Shown piece after piece: positions 1 to 6,572 of a stretch of 11,178 nucleotides of DNA (its first letter is position 1; every line of letters starts with the position of its first letter). The stretch comes from an uncultured bacterium. Lineage in GTDB: Bacteria; Planctomycetota; Phycisphaerae; Phycisphaerales; UBA1924. The position numbers and the translations under genes are program-made. The notes under the pieces were generated by a model. The model was not told where the DNA came from, ran no database searches, and saw only the letters and a program-made list of their open reading frames with translations. The stretch covers positions 1 through 11,178 of the forward strand of contig CALKYH010000221.1 of assembly GCA_938003595.1 (NCBI GenBank), in the 5' to 3' direction.

Positions 1-482
1 TCGGCGTCGCGCCGGCGCTCCTTGCGGAGCAGGACGCAGATCTTGAGCGACGCGGGGGACTGTTCCAAGATGGCGTCGCGCAGCGCCGCGAGCGTGCGCC
101 CGGTGTCGAGGATGTCGTCCACCACGATGACATGCTTGCCGGTGAGCCCGCGCGGGATCTCGCCCTTGATGGTGGCGCCGACGGACTGCGTCGCCGTGCC
201 GGGGTAGGACGCCACGGCCACCGTCGCGATCGACATCCGCAGCGGGATCGCCCGGATCAGGTCCGCCGTGAAGACCAGCGCGCCCGTCAGCACCGGGATC
301 ATCACCACTTCGGCGCCGGGGTCCACCGGCTCGGGCGTGCCGGTCTCGTCCCAGCGGACCACGCTCTCGCCCTTCGCGGCGGACAGCGCCTCCAGGTCGG
401 CGGTGATCTGCTGGCCCATCTCGCGCACACGATCGGCGATCTGCGCCCGGGGGATCAACAGCCGTTTGGCGTCGCCGATCAT
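1..482 (-). CDS. hpt: Hypoxanthine phosphoribosyltransferase, 3' end cut by window edge
   Basis: Transfers the 5-phosphoribosyl group of PRPP to hypoxanthine or guanine in cytoplasmic purine salvage. The reading frame is open from the ATG at 482 to the window edge, giving 160 complete codons; perhaps the last 20 or so residues are missing. The PRPP-binding loop VIVVDDILDTGRT lies at residues 118-130. The segment VLTGALVF (64-71) occupies the place of the family's LKG loop, with Thr instead of Lys, and LLRK (151-154) matches the usual LLxK base-side motif. An in-frame TGA lies five codons upstream of the ATG, so translation cannot start earlier. There is no Shine-Dalgarno sequence, but a -10-like hexamer lies six bases before the ATG. 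It diverges from pgi, with 126 bp between the starts. A xanthine- or guanine-preferring relative is possible; the phosphoribosyltransferase assignment itself is firm. Confidence 0.93.
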   Translation of the reverse strand, partial: MIGDAKRLLIPRAQIADRVREMGQQITADLEALSAAKGESVVRWDETGTPEPVDPGAEVVMIPVLTGALVFTADLIRAIPLRMSIATVAVASYPGTATQSVGATIKGEIPRGLTGKHVIVVDDILDTGRTLAALRDAILEQSPASLKICVLLRKERRRDA

Positions 483-494
483 CCGGGGATGGTA
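483..494 (-). promoter_or_regulatory. Candidate leaderless promoter of hpt
   Basis: On the minus strand TACCAT (489-494), preceded by TGA in extended -10 style, is followed by six bases and then the ATG of hpt at 482. A TANNNT hexamer 6-7 bases before the start codon is the arrangement known for leaderless mRNAs in Deinococcus and Actinobacteria. No purine-rich ribosome binding site is present and no good -35 hexamer was found. This is an inference from spacing only. Confidence 0.4.
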
Positions 495-596
495 TCACCC
501 CGCCCCATGAGGGGCCGGGGGCCCGGAAGGAGCGACGACGGAAAGCCCGCCGCTGCAGCGGCTTCCAACCGCCCGCCGAGCCCGCGCAGCGCGCGG

Positions 597-608
597 TATC
601 GTGCCCTC
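597..608 (+). promoter_or_regulatory. Candidate leaderless promoter of pgi
   Basis: TATCGT (597-602) is followed by exactly six bases and then the ATG of pgi at 609, mirroring the spacing on the other side of this divergent intergenic region. No Shine-Dalgarno sequence lies in front of the ATG and there is no convincing -35. Transcription would start at or next to the start codon. Confidence 0.38.
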
Positions 609-2033
609 ATGCTGAGCATCCAGTACGCGAACTGCCTGTCGGACCGGGTCGGCGAGCACGGGCTCGACGCCGCCTCCATCGCCCCCGGCTCCGCCTCCGC
701 CAGGGCCTGCGCCGAGATGACCAACTCCCTCGACGCCACCCGCGGCAAGGACTGGGAGCGCTGGCGCCTGCTGCCCTTCGACCCCATGCGCAGCGCGCAC
801 ACCGGCGCCATCCGCCCGATCGTCGAGCGCCTGCGCCCCGGCTGCGAGAACCTCGTCGTGCTCGGCATCGGCGGCTCGGCGCTGGGCAACATCGCGCTGC
901 AGGCCTCGCTCAACTCCACCGTCTACAACCTGCTGCCCGCCGGCGAGCGCCCCGGCCCGCGCATGTGGGTCGTCGACAATGTCGACCCCGCCAACCTCGG
1001 CGCCGTCATGGGCCTGGTGAAGAAGCTCGACCCGACCTACCAGAAGACCGTCTTCAATGTGGTCAGCAAGTCCGGCGAGACCGCCGAGACCGCCGCGCAG
1101 TTCATGCTCGTCCGCCAGACCTTGATCGACGCCCTCGGCCGCGACAAGCACGCCCAGCGCATCGTCGCCATCACCGACCCCGCCAAGGGCACCATGCGGA
1201 AGATCTGCGACGACGCGGGCTATGTCACCCTCCCCGTGCCCGACGGCGTGGGCGGGCGCTTCAGCGTGCTCTCGCCGGTGGGCCTGTTCTCCGCCGCGAT
1301 GTGCGGCATCGACATCGACGCCCTGCTCGACGGCGCCGCGGAGATGGACGAGCGCTGCCGCCAGCCCGACCTGGCGAAGAACCCCGCCGCGACGCTCGCG
1401 ACGCTGCTCATGCGCCTCGGCGCCGAGAAGCGCAAGACCTCCCATGTCATGATGCCCTACTCCAACCAGCTCTACCTGCTGGCCGACTGGTACCGCCAGC
1501 TGTGGGCCGAGTCCCTCGGCAAGCGCGTGAACAAGCAGGGCAAGGAGGTCTTCGCCGGCTACACGCCGATCAAGGCGCTCGGCACCACCGACCAGCACTC
1601 CCAGGTGCAGCTCTACCGCGAGGGCCCCAACGACAAGGCGTTCATCCTCGTCGAGGTGCAGAGCTTCGGCGCCGAGGATGTCGCCATCCCGCGCGGCCTG
1701 GGCGTGGACGCCGTCGCCTATCTCGAGGGCTCTTCCTTCGGCAAGCTCCTGGCCGCCGAGAAGCGCGCCACCGAGTTCGCGCTGGTCGAATCGAAGCGCC
1801 CGAACCTCACGATCTCCTTCCCCACGATCGACGCCCGCCATGTCGGGCAGTTCATCGCCCTGTGGGAGATCGCCACCTCCTACTCCGGCCTGATGCTCGA
1901 CATCGACGCCTACGACCAGCCCGCCGTCGAGACCGGCAAGGTCGCGACCTTCGGCCTTATGGGCCGCAAGGGCTACGAGGAATGGAAGCAGAAGGTCGAG
2001 GCCACGCTGGGACCGAGCCGGCACACGGTCTGA
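609..2033 (+). CDS. pgi: Glucose-6-phosphate isomerase
   Basis: Interconverts glucose 6-phosphate and fructose 6-phosphate in glycolysis and gluconeogenesis. The protein has 474 residues, within the range of the shorter bacterial forms. Two SIS domains are visible. The first carries VLGIGGSALG (84-93) and the phosphate-binding SKSGETAET (153-161). The second carries the region LADWYRQLWAESLGK (291-305). Likely catalytic residues are Glu301 (AESLGK), His330 (GTTDQHSQ) and Lys444 (QPAVETGK), and GGRFSVLSPVG (215-225) is also typical of the family. The frame is open well upstream, but the family-like N-terminus MLSIQYAN begins at 609 and the upstream part is Arg/Pro-rich shadow sequence. It diverges from hpt and converges on the SDR gene with an 8-bp gap and no visible terminator. 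All six Asn, Asp, Tyr or His codons before Val end in T, although C is preferred elsewhere in the gene. Confidence 0.95.
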   Translation: MLSIQYANCLSDRVGEHGLDAASIAPGSASARACAEMTNSLDATRGKDWERWRLLPFDPMRSAHTGAIRPIVERLRPGCENLVVLGIGGSALGNIALQASLNSTVYNLLPAGERPGPRMWVVDNVDPANLGAVMGLVKKLDPTYQKTVFNVVSKSGETAETAAQFMLVRQTLIDALGRDKHAQRIVAITDPAKGTMRKICDDAGYVTLPVPDGVGGRFSVLSPVGLFSAAMCGIDIDALLDGAAEMDERCRQPDLAKNPAATLATLLMRLGAEKRKTSHVMMPYSNQLYLLADWYRQLWAESLGKRVNKQGKEVFAGYTPIKALGTTDQHSQVQLYREGPNDKAFILVEVQSFGAEDVAIPRGLGVDAVAYLEGSSFGKLLAAEKRATEFALVESKRPNLTISFPTIDARHVGQFIALWEIATSYSGLMLDIDAYDQPAVETGKVATFGLMGRKGYEEWKQKVEATLGPSRHTV

Positions 2034-2041
2034 GCGCCGCT

Positions 2042-2755
2042 CTAGCTCCGCCCGTACACGGGAACCAGCGCCCCGCGCGTGACCATGTTCTCCGGCGAGG
2101 CCAGGAACACGATCGTCCGCGCCACTTCCTCCAGCTTGGGCCACTTGTCGTGGTCCGCGTCGGGCATGGCGCGCCGGTTCGCCCGCGTGTCCATGATCGA
2201 GGGCACGACCGCGTTCACCCACACGCCCTCGTCGCGAAGCTCCTCCGCCAGCGCCAGCGTCAGCGCGGCGACGCCCGCCTTGGCGCACGAGTACGCCGCC
2301 ATCCCCCCCACCGGCACGAGCGCGGGCTTCGCGGCGGTGTTCACGATCCGCCCCGTCCGGGCCGCGGGGTCGCGCCCGGCGCGGATCTTCTTCACCGCCT
2401 CGCGGCAGCACAGGAAGCAGGTCACCAGGTTCGTGTCGATCTGCCCGCGCAGGTCCTCGAGCGAGGTCCGCGCGATCGGCGCCATGGCGAACCCGCCCGC
2501 GACATGGATGGACGCCCACAGCGACGGCAGCTCCGTGTAGAACGCCTCCACCTGGCCCTCGTCGGCCAGGTCCACATTGGGCGCCAGGTCCACGCGCGCG
2601 TGCCCGCGCAGCGTGGAGCGATCGGCCTCCTCCTGGTTCCGCGCCGGGATGTGCACCGTCGCGCCCTGCTCCAGCAGCGCCGTCGCCACCGCCGCGCCCA
2701 GCGCGCCGCCGCCGCCCGTCACCACCACATGCCTGCCGTCGAACGAACCCGCCAT
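2042..2755 (-). CDS. Short-chain dehydrogenase/reductase without the catalytic serine
   Basis: Predicted NAD(P)-dependent oxidoreductase of the SDR superfamily, 237 residues and cytoplasmic; the substrate is unknown. The Rossmann signature TGGGGALG lies at 13-20, VDL at 61-63, the VAGG stretch at 85-88, the active-site YSCAK at 155-159 (Tyr155, Lys159) and VNAVVPSIMDT at 180-190. The position 13 residues before the Tyr, normally the catalytic Ser, is Ala142, within NTAAKPAL. Quinonoid dihydropteridine reductase and some bacterial relatives share such a GAKxAL-type segment, so a pterin- or quinonoid-type substrate is possible but not shown. The ATG at 2755 is chosen because GGGAGG lies five bases upstream; longer in-frame starts lack a ribosome binding site. 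A TATGGT hexamer (2802-2807) may be its -10. A terminator separates it from flagellin 1. Confidence 0.88.
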   Translation of the reverse strand: MAGSFDGRHVVVTGGGGALGAAVATALLEQGATVHIPARNQEEADRSTLRGHARVDLAPNVDLADEGQVEAFYTELPSLWASIHVAGGFAMAPIARTSLEDLRGQIDTNLVTCFLCCREAVKKIRAGRDPAARTGRIVNTAAKPALVPVGGMAAYSCAKAGVAALTLALAEELRDEGVWVNAVVPSIMDTRANRRAMPDADHDKWPKLEEVARTIVFLASPENMVTRGALVPVYGRS

Positions 2756-2760
2756 CGCTG

Positions 2761-2766
2761 CCTCCC
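2761..2766 (-). promoter_or_regulatory. Shine-Dalgarno sequence of the SDR gene
   Basis: GGGAGG on the minus strand, five bases before the ATG at 2755. It decides the start against an open frame that runs about 35 codons farther upstream with no ribosome binding site. Confidence 0.7.
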
Positions 2767-2858
2767 GCGCCCGGATCTGGCCGCGGCGCTCTTCGCACGC
2801 CACCATACCCGCCGATCCGGCGTCGGGCCTCGACCGGCGGCCCGCCGCCCTCGGCGCC

Positions 2859-2893
2859 AAAACGAAAACCGCCCCGGACGGTGCGTCCGGGGC
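2859..2893 (-). terminator. Intrinsic terminator of flagellin 1
   Basis: On the minus strand, a perfect 10-bp stem of GCCCCGGACG type (2884-2893 with 2871-2880) and a 3-nt loop is followed by GG and TTTTCGTTTT. It begins about 38 bases after the flagellin 1 stop codon and ends well before the SDR start, so it separates the two genes. Confidence 0.88.
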
Positions 2894-2930
2894 GGGGGGG
2901 AGTCAGTTCAGCGCCTTGTCACGCCGGGGC

Positions 2931-4460
2931 TTAGCCCAGGAGCGAGAGGACGTTCTGGGGCTGAGCGTTCGACAGCGAGAGGACCTGGGTCGCCGAGGAG
3001 ACCAGGATCTGCGAGCGGGTGAGCTTCGCGGTCTCGGAGGCGAAGTCCGCGTCGCGGATGATCGACTCGGCGGCGACGGTGTTCTCGAGGGACACGCCCA
3101 GCGAGCGGATGGTCGCGCCGACCGTGTTCTTCTGGAAGGCGCCGAGGCGGCCGCGGAGCGACGAGATGTCGCTGATGGCCTGGCTGACGACCTCCTGAGC
3201 CTTGCCGAGGTCGCCGTCGACCACGTTCAGCGAGGAGCCCGCGCCGAGGTTGGAGAGGGTGTAGTTGGAGCCGTCGTCGGAGTAGCGACCGATCTCGCGG
3301 ACGGCGACATTGCCGATGCCGATGGCGACCTTGCCGCCGATGTCGACATTGCCCGCGAGCTGGAAGTCGGCGCCGCCGCCGGTGATGGTGAACGCGGAGA
3401 CGGGGTTGAGGGCCTCGGACGCCGCGGTCGAGAGCTCGATCTCGACATCGAGGAAGTCCGTGCTGATGCGGGCGACCTTGCCGACGGTCGTCGCGTTGAT
3501 GCCGTTGATGGTGGCGCCGAGGTCCTGGCCGGAGTCGGTGATGCGATTGCTCGCCGCGGTGAAGGTCGTGGCGCTCGCGGTGTCGGCGGAGTAGTTCGTG
3601 CCGGCGCCGTAGGAGTACACGCCGCCGCCGACCACGCCCGCGTCGTCCGCGACCTTGACGCTGACGAACTCAGCCGAGCCGTACTCCGTCGAGGACAGGC
3701 GGATGCCGGTGCCGGAGACGATGGCCGAGACGCCGGTCACATCGGTGAAGGTGTTGATGGTGGTGACGACATCCGCGATCGAGGTGCCCGAGGCGAAGGA
3801 CAGCTCGCGAGAGCCGTCGACGCCGCCGATCTCGATCACGAAGCGGGCCGCCGGGTCGTCCACGCCGGCGCCGGCGAGGTCGAGCTGAGCGCCGCCGAAG
3901 GACAGGAGCAGGGCGCCGGTCTGGGCGGACTGGGTCACCTGGATGTCGACATCGCGGGTGCCGTTGTAGGTCAGCTTCGCGCCGTTGACGCGGAAGTTCG
4001 AGACCTCGGCGGCGACGCCGTCGACGGTGTAGTCGAAGTTGCCGTTCAGGAGCTTGATGCCCTGGAACGAGGTGGCCGCGGCGACGCGGTCGATGGTCTG
4101 GAGAATGGAGTCGATCTGGAGCTGGTTGGCCTGCTTCTCAGCGGCCGAGAGGCCGGCCGTGTTGGCCGTCTGCGTGACCAGGCCCTGGAGCTCGGTCAGC
4201 AGGCCGGAGACCTCCTGAAGTCCGCCCTCGGCGATGTTGGAGACCTGATCGGCTCGCTCGGCGTTGCTGATCGCCTGGCCCAGGCCGCGCCCCTCGGCCC
4301 GCAGGGCCTCGGACGCGATCAGACCGGCAGGGTCGTCCTTGCCGCGGCTGATCTTCAGACCGGTGCTCAGACGCTCAAGCGACTGACCCAGCGACTGGTT
4401 GTTGTTGCCCAGAATGCGCTGGGCGATCAACGAGGTCACATTCGTGTTAATCCGACTCAT
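2931..4460 (-). CDS. fliC: Flagellin 1 (filament subunit)
   Basis: Filament protein exported by the flagellar type III system; 509 residues with no cysteine. The conserved N-terminal D0/D1 helices cover about residues 1-140 (INTNVTSLIAQ, LERLSTGLKISRGKDDPAGL, ANQLQIDSILQTIDRV). The surface region covers about 140-400 and contains a Flagellin_IN-like segment (SFASGTSIADVVTTINTF) and the motif GGGADFQLAG. C-terminal helices follow (RGRLGAFQKNTV, ENTVAAESIIRDADFASE, QPQNVLSLLG). Near-identical in length and layout to flagellin 2, and more distant from flagellin 3. The ATG at 4460 has GGAGG ten bases upstream, lying inside a CsrA-consensus sequence. It has its own terminator. I cannot tell whether it builds the bulk or a minor part of the filament. 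Confidence 0.95.
   Translation of the reverse strand: MSRINTNVTSLIAQRILGNNNQSLGQSLERLSTGLKISRGKDDPAGLIASEALRAEGRGLGQAISNAERADQVSNIAEGGLQEVSGLLTELQGLVTQTANTAGLSAAEKQANQLQIDSILQTIDRVAAATSFQGIKLLNGNFDYTVDGVAAEVSNFRVNGAKLTYNGTRDVDIQVTQSAQTGALLLSFGGAQLDLAGAGVDDPAARFVIEIGGVDGSRELSFASGTSIADVVTTINTFTDVTGVSAIVSGTGIRLSSTEYGSAEFVSVKVADDAGVVGGGVYSYGAGTNYSADTASATTFTAASNRITDSGQDLGATINGINATTVGKVARISTDFLDVEIELSTAASEALNPVSAFTITGGGADFQLAGNVDIGGKVAIGIGNVAVREIGRYSDDGSNYTLSNLGAGSSLNVVDGDLGKAQEVVSQAISDISSLRGRLGAFQKNTVGATIRSLGVSLENTVAAESIIRDADFASETAKLTRSQILVSSATQVLSLSNAQPQNVLSLLG
3051..3161. repeat. 111-bp block identical to 4896-5006 (paralogue conversion tract)
   Basis: Base for base identical to positions 4896-5006 in flagellin 2, read from both printed sequences. 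It encodes the C-terminal D1 helix region (from LRGRLGAF to ESIIRD). The first differing bases just outside the block are at 3050/4895 and 3162/5007. Flanking coding sequence differs at many synonymous sites. Confidence 0.9.
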
Positions 4461-4469
4461 TGCGATCGA

Positions 4470-4479
4470 TCCTCCGTGA
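4470..4479 (-). promoter_or_regulatory. CsrA consensus over the flagellin 1 Shine-Dalgarno
   Basis: UCACGGAGGA on the sense strand fully matches WCANGGANGW, the CsrA/RsmE binding consensus, and contains the GGAGG ribosome binding site. CsrA bound here would block ribosome loading, as known for Bacillus hag. Only a 2-bp flanking stem (UC/GA) is possible, weaker than at flagellin 3. Confidence 0.6.
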
Positions 4480-4541
4480 GTTGCCCCGTCGCGTGCGACG
4501 GACGGCGACGCCTGTCCAACAAGCGGCGCCGTGCTGCGCCG

Positions 4542-4563
4542 GGCGCGAGATCCATCCCGCGCC
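4542..4563 (-). promoter_or_regulatory. Leader hairpin of flagellin 1 with AUGGAU hexaloop
   Basis: On the minus strand 4556-4563 pairs with 4542-4549 over 8 bp (one G-U), presenting the loop AUGGAU (4550-4555), an exact ANGGAN hexaloop. The closing pair is G-C rather than the preferred C-G. It lies about 80 bases upstream of the ATG. Together with the Shine-Dalgarno site it resembles the two-site arrangement of Bacillus hag. It is only functional if transcription starts upstream of it. Confidence 0.5.
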
Positions 4564-4710
4564 GGATCAGCGATCGGCCCGGTTTTGACCCCGAATCACG
4601 CTGGGACGCCTCCGCCGCCATCTCGCGCCCCGCACGAGCGAACCATCCGTCGCAGAGCGCACAGCCGTCGCAACCGACTCCCCGGTTCGGGAGCGCCGGA
4701 TAACACGCGC

Positions 4711-4742
4711 AACGAAAAACGCCGCCGGGCGAGCCCGGCGGC
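4711..4742 (-). terminator. Intrinsic terminator of flagellin 2
   Basis: A perfect inverted repeat GCCGCCGGGC (4733-4742 with 4721-4730) with a 2-nt centre (a 4-nt loop in practice) is followed on the minus strand by GTTTTTCGTT. It lies 34 bases after the flagellin 2 stop codon. Confidence 0.9.
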
Positions 4743-4775
4743 GTGGGGAGGATCAATCCTTATGAAGGGCGGGTC

Positions 4776-6305
4776 TTAGCCCAGGAGCGAGAGCACGTTC
4801 TGCGGCTGCTGGTTCGCGATGCCCAGGACCTGCGTCGCCGACTGCACCAGGATCTGCGAGCGGGTCAGGCCCGAGGTCTCGCTGGCGAAGTCCGAGTCGC
4901 GGATGATCGACTCGGCGGCGACGGTGTTCTCGAGGGACACGCCCAGCGAGCGGATGGTCGCGCCGACCGTGTTCTTCTGGAAGGCGCCGAGGCGGCCGCG
5001 GAGCGAGGACACATCCGCAATCGCGGCCTGGATGACGCGCTGAGCGTTCGTGAGGTCGCCGTCGACCAGGTTCAGCTCGCGACCCGCGCCCAGGTTGGCC
5101 AGGAAGAAGACCGAGCCGTCGTCGTCGTGGCGGCCGATCTCGCGGACCGCGACATTGCCGATGCCGATCGCCACCTTGCCGCCGATGTTCACCTGGCCGG
5201 CGAGCTGGAAGTCGGCGCCGCCGCCGGTGATCTCGAAGGCCGAGACCGCGTTGAGCGCCTGCGACGCCGCCGTGGTCAGCTCGACCTGCACATCGAGGAA
5301 GTCCGTGCTGATCTGGGCGATCTTGCCGTTGGTGGTGGCGTTGATGCCGTTGATCGTCGCGCCCAGGTCCTGACCCAGGTCCTTCACGCGGTTGCTCGCG
5401 TTGACGAAGGTCGTGACGGCGCCGGTGTTGGCGGAGAAGTTGGCCGTGCCCTGGTACTGGAAGATGCCGTCGCCCACGGCGCCCGCGTCGTCGGCCACCT
5501 TGACGGCGACGAACTCGTTGGAGCCGTACGCGGTCGAGGACAGGCGGATGCTGGTCGTGCCCGAGAGCGTGGCGGACACGCCCGTCACATCGGTGAAGGT
5601 GTTGATGGTGGTGGCGATCTGCGCGAGCGTGGTGCCCGAGGAGAACGACAGCTCGCGGGAGCCGGCGATGCCGCCGATCTCGATCACGAAGCGAGCGGCC
5701 GGGTCGGCGGCGCCGCCGGCCAGGTCGAGGCTGGTGCCGGCGAACGACAGGAGCAGCGCGCCCGTCTGGGCCGACTGCGTGACCTGCACCTCGACATCGC
5801 GGGTGCCCTGATAGGTCAGCTTGGCGCCGTTCACGCGGTAGGACGCGACCTCGCTGGCCACGCCGTCCACGGTGTAGTCAAAGTTGCCGTTGAGCAGCTT
5901 CAGACCCTGGAACGAGGTCGCCCCGGCGACTCGATCGATGGTCTGAAGGATGGAGTCGATCTGCAGCTGGTTCGCACGCTTCTCAGCGTCGGACAGGCCG
6001 GCGGTGTTCGCCGTCTGCGTGACGAGGCCCTGGACCTCGACCAGCAGGCCGGAGATCTCCTGCAGACCGCCCTCGGCGATGTTCGCCACCTGGTCGGCGC
6101 GCTCGGCGTTGCTGATCGCCTGCCCGAGGCCGCGGCCCTCGGCGCGGAGCGCCTCGGACGCGATCAGGCCGGCAGGATCATCCTTGCCGCGGTTGATGCG
6201 AAGACCCGTGCTCAGTCGCTCGAGAGAGCCGCTGAGGTCCAGAGTGTTCCGGCCCAGCACTCGCTGAGCGATGAGCGAGGTCACGTTGGTGTTGATGCGG
6301 CTCAT
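4776..6305 (-). CDS. fliC: Flagellin 2 (filament subunit)
   Basis: Second filament flagellin, 509 residues, no cysteine, collinear with flagellin 1 from end to end. N-terminal helices: INTNVTSLIAQRVLG, LERLSTGLRINRGKDDPAGL, ANQLQIDSILQTIDRV. Surface region: SFSSGTTLAQIATTINTF and GGGADFQLAG. C-terminal helices: RGRLGAFQKNTV, ENTVAAESIIRD, QPQNVLSLLG. Substitutions cluster in the surface region around residues 270-310 and just before the C-terminal helices (about 385-425). The ATG at 6305 has GGAG six bases upstream. It is the only gene here with a perfect sigma-28 -10 element, so it is probably a late flagellar gene under FliA. Unlike flagellins 1 and 3, its ribosome binding site (GCGGAG) does not match the CsrA consensus. 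Confidence 0.95.
   Translation of the reverse strand: MSRINTNVTSLIAQRVLGRNTLDLSGSLERLSTGLRINRGKDDPAGLIASEALRAEGRGLGQAISNAERADQVANIAEGGLQEISGLLVEVQGLVTQTANTAGLSDAEKRANQLQIDSILQTIDRVAGATSFQGLKLLNGNFDYTVDGVASEVASYRVNGAKLTYQGTRDVEVQVTQSAQTGALLLSFAGTSLDLAGGAADPAARFVIEIGGIAGSRELSFSSGTTLAQIATTINTFTDVTGVSATLSGTTSIRLSSTAYGSNEFVAVKVADDAGAVGDGIFQYQGTANFSANTGAVTTFVNASNRVKDLGQDLGATINGINATTNGKIAQISTDFLDVQVELTTAASQALNAVSAFEITGGGADFQLAGQVNIGGKVAIGIGNVAVREIGRHDDDGSVFFLANLGAGRELNLVDGDLTNAQRVIQAAIADVSSLRGRLGAFQKNTVGATIRSLGVSLENTVAAESIIRDSDFASETSGLTRSQILVQSATQVLGIANQQPQNVLSLLG
4896..5006. repeat. 111-bp block identical to 3051-3161 (paralogue conversion tract)
   Basis: Partner copy of the identical block in flagellin 1, encoding the C-terminal D1 helix region. 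Both edges fall inside the coding sequence. Confidence 0.9.
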
Positions 6306-6353
6306 GTCGTTCTCCGCGTTCGTGCTGGCGTGGCGGGATTCGCCGACGCGCGT

Positions 6354-6386
6354 CCCGAACTCCCTCCCGAGATGGCGCCGTTCGGG
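6354..6386 (-). promoter_or_regulatory. Flagellin 2 leader hairpin with GGA-containing loop
   Basis: CCCGAAC (6380-6386) pairs perfectly over 7 bp with GTTCGGG (6354-6360) around a 19-nt loop containing GGGAGGGA. An alternative local fold puts AGGGAG (6360-6365) in an ANGGAN hexaloop on a 5-bp, wobble-rich stem. This is a possible CsrA site about 50 bases before the start codon, weaker than those of the other leaders. Confidence 0.38.
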
Positions 6387-6412
6387 GGCGGACCACTCGG
6401 GGCTCGCGGCCC

Positions 6413-6445
6413 GAAGCCGGGCGGCTTCGACGACCGCGAACCGCC
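6413..6445 (-). promoter_or_regulatory. Hairpin at predicted 5' end of flagellin 2 mRNA, with alternative pairing
   Basis: GGCGGTTCG (6437-6445) pairs with CGAAGCCGCC (6420-6429) with one bulged G. A competing stem GAAGCC/GGCTTC (6423-6428 with 6413-6418) reuses the same bases. The first hairpin begins at the start site expected from the -10 element, a position where stems are known to protect mRNA 5' ends. Confidence 0.35.
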
Positions 6446-6449
6446 GGAC

Positions 6450-6476
6450 TTATCGGCGGCCGTTGGAGGTCACATA
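6450..6476 (-). promoter_or_regulatory. Sigma-28 (FliA-type) promoter of flagellin 2
   Basis: GCCGATAA at 6450-6457 is an exact match to the flagellar sigma -10 consensus. Fifteen bases upstream is TATG (6473-6476), a partial match to the TAAA -35. I found this octamer only once in the window. An A+T-rich stretch follows upstream, at the place of an UP element. Transcription should start near 6444. Confidence 0.68.
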
Positions 6477-6572
6477 AGACCGCATGAATTTTTGAGCCCG
6501 GGAATCTTTTATGAGTCCCCACGCAGGCCCGAAAACGGCCTCTGACGCCCCGTTCCGCCCGATTTCAGGGTG

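Larger units (their letters stand above)
4461..4775. other. Intergenic region between flagellins 2 and 1
   Basis: 315 bp. Right to left on the minus strand it holds the terminator of flagellin 2 (4711-4742), then about 145 bp with no clear promoter, an 8-bp hairpin with a GGA loop (4542-4563), a second hairpin (CCGTCGC with GCGACGG, 4486-4501) and the Shine-Dalgarno/CsrA sequence (4470-4479). No TAAA-N15-GCCGATAA sigma-28 promoter and no GG-N10-GC sigma-54 promoter was recognisable. The ORFs crossing it look like shadows. Confidence 0.6.

Noticed and set aside
495..2798. Long ORFs of 685-767 codons opposite or out of frame with pgi and the SDR gene
   Set aside because: Arg/Ala/Gly-rich translations typical of shadow frames in G+C-rich DNA; pgi and the SDR show full family motifs in their own frames.
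4571..4578. GCCGATCG as a sigma-28 -10 upstream of flagellin 1, and the same octamer at 8234-8241 before flagellin 3
   Set aside because: The same octamer also occurs on the minus strand inside hpt and the SDR gene, and no TAAA-like -35 stands at the right distance, so it carries little weight.
4776..6305. Flagellin array as a phase-variation or invertible cassette
   Set aside because: All three genes have the same direction, complete frames and their own terminators; I saw no inverted repeats flanking them and no recombinase gene.
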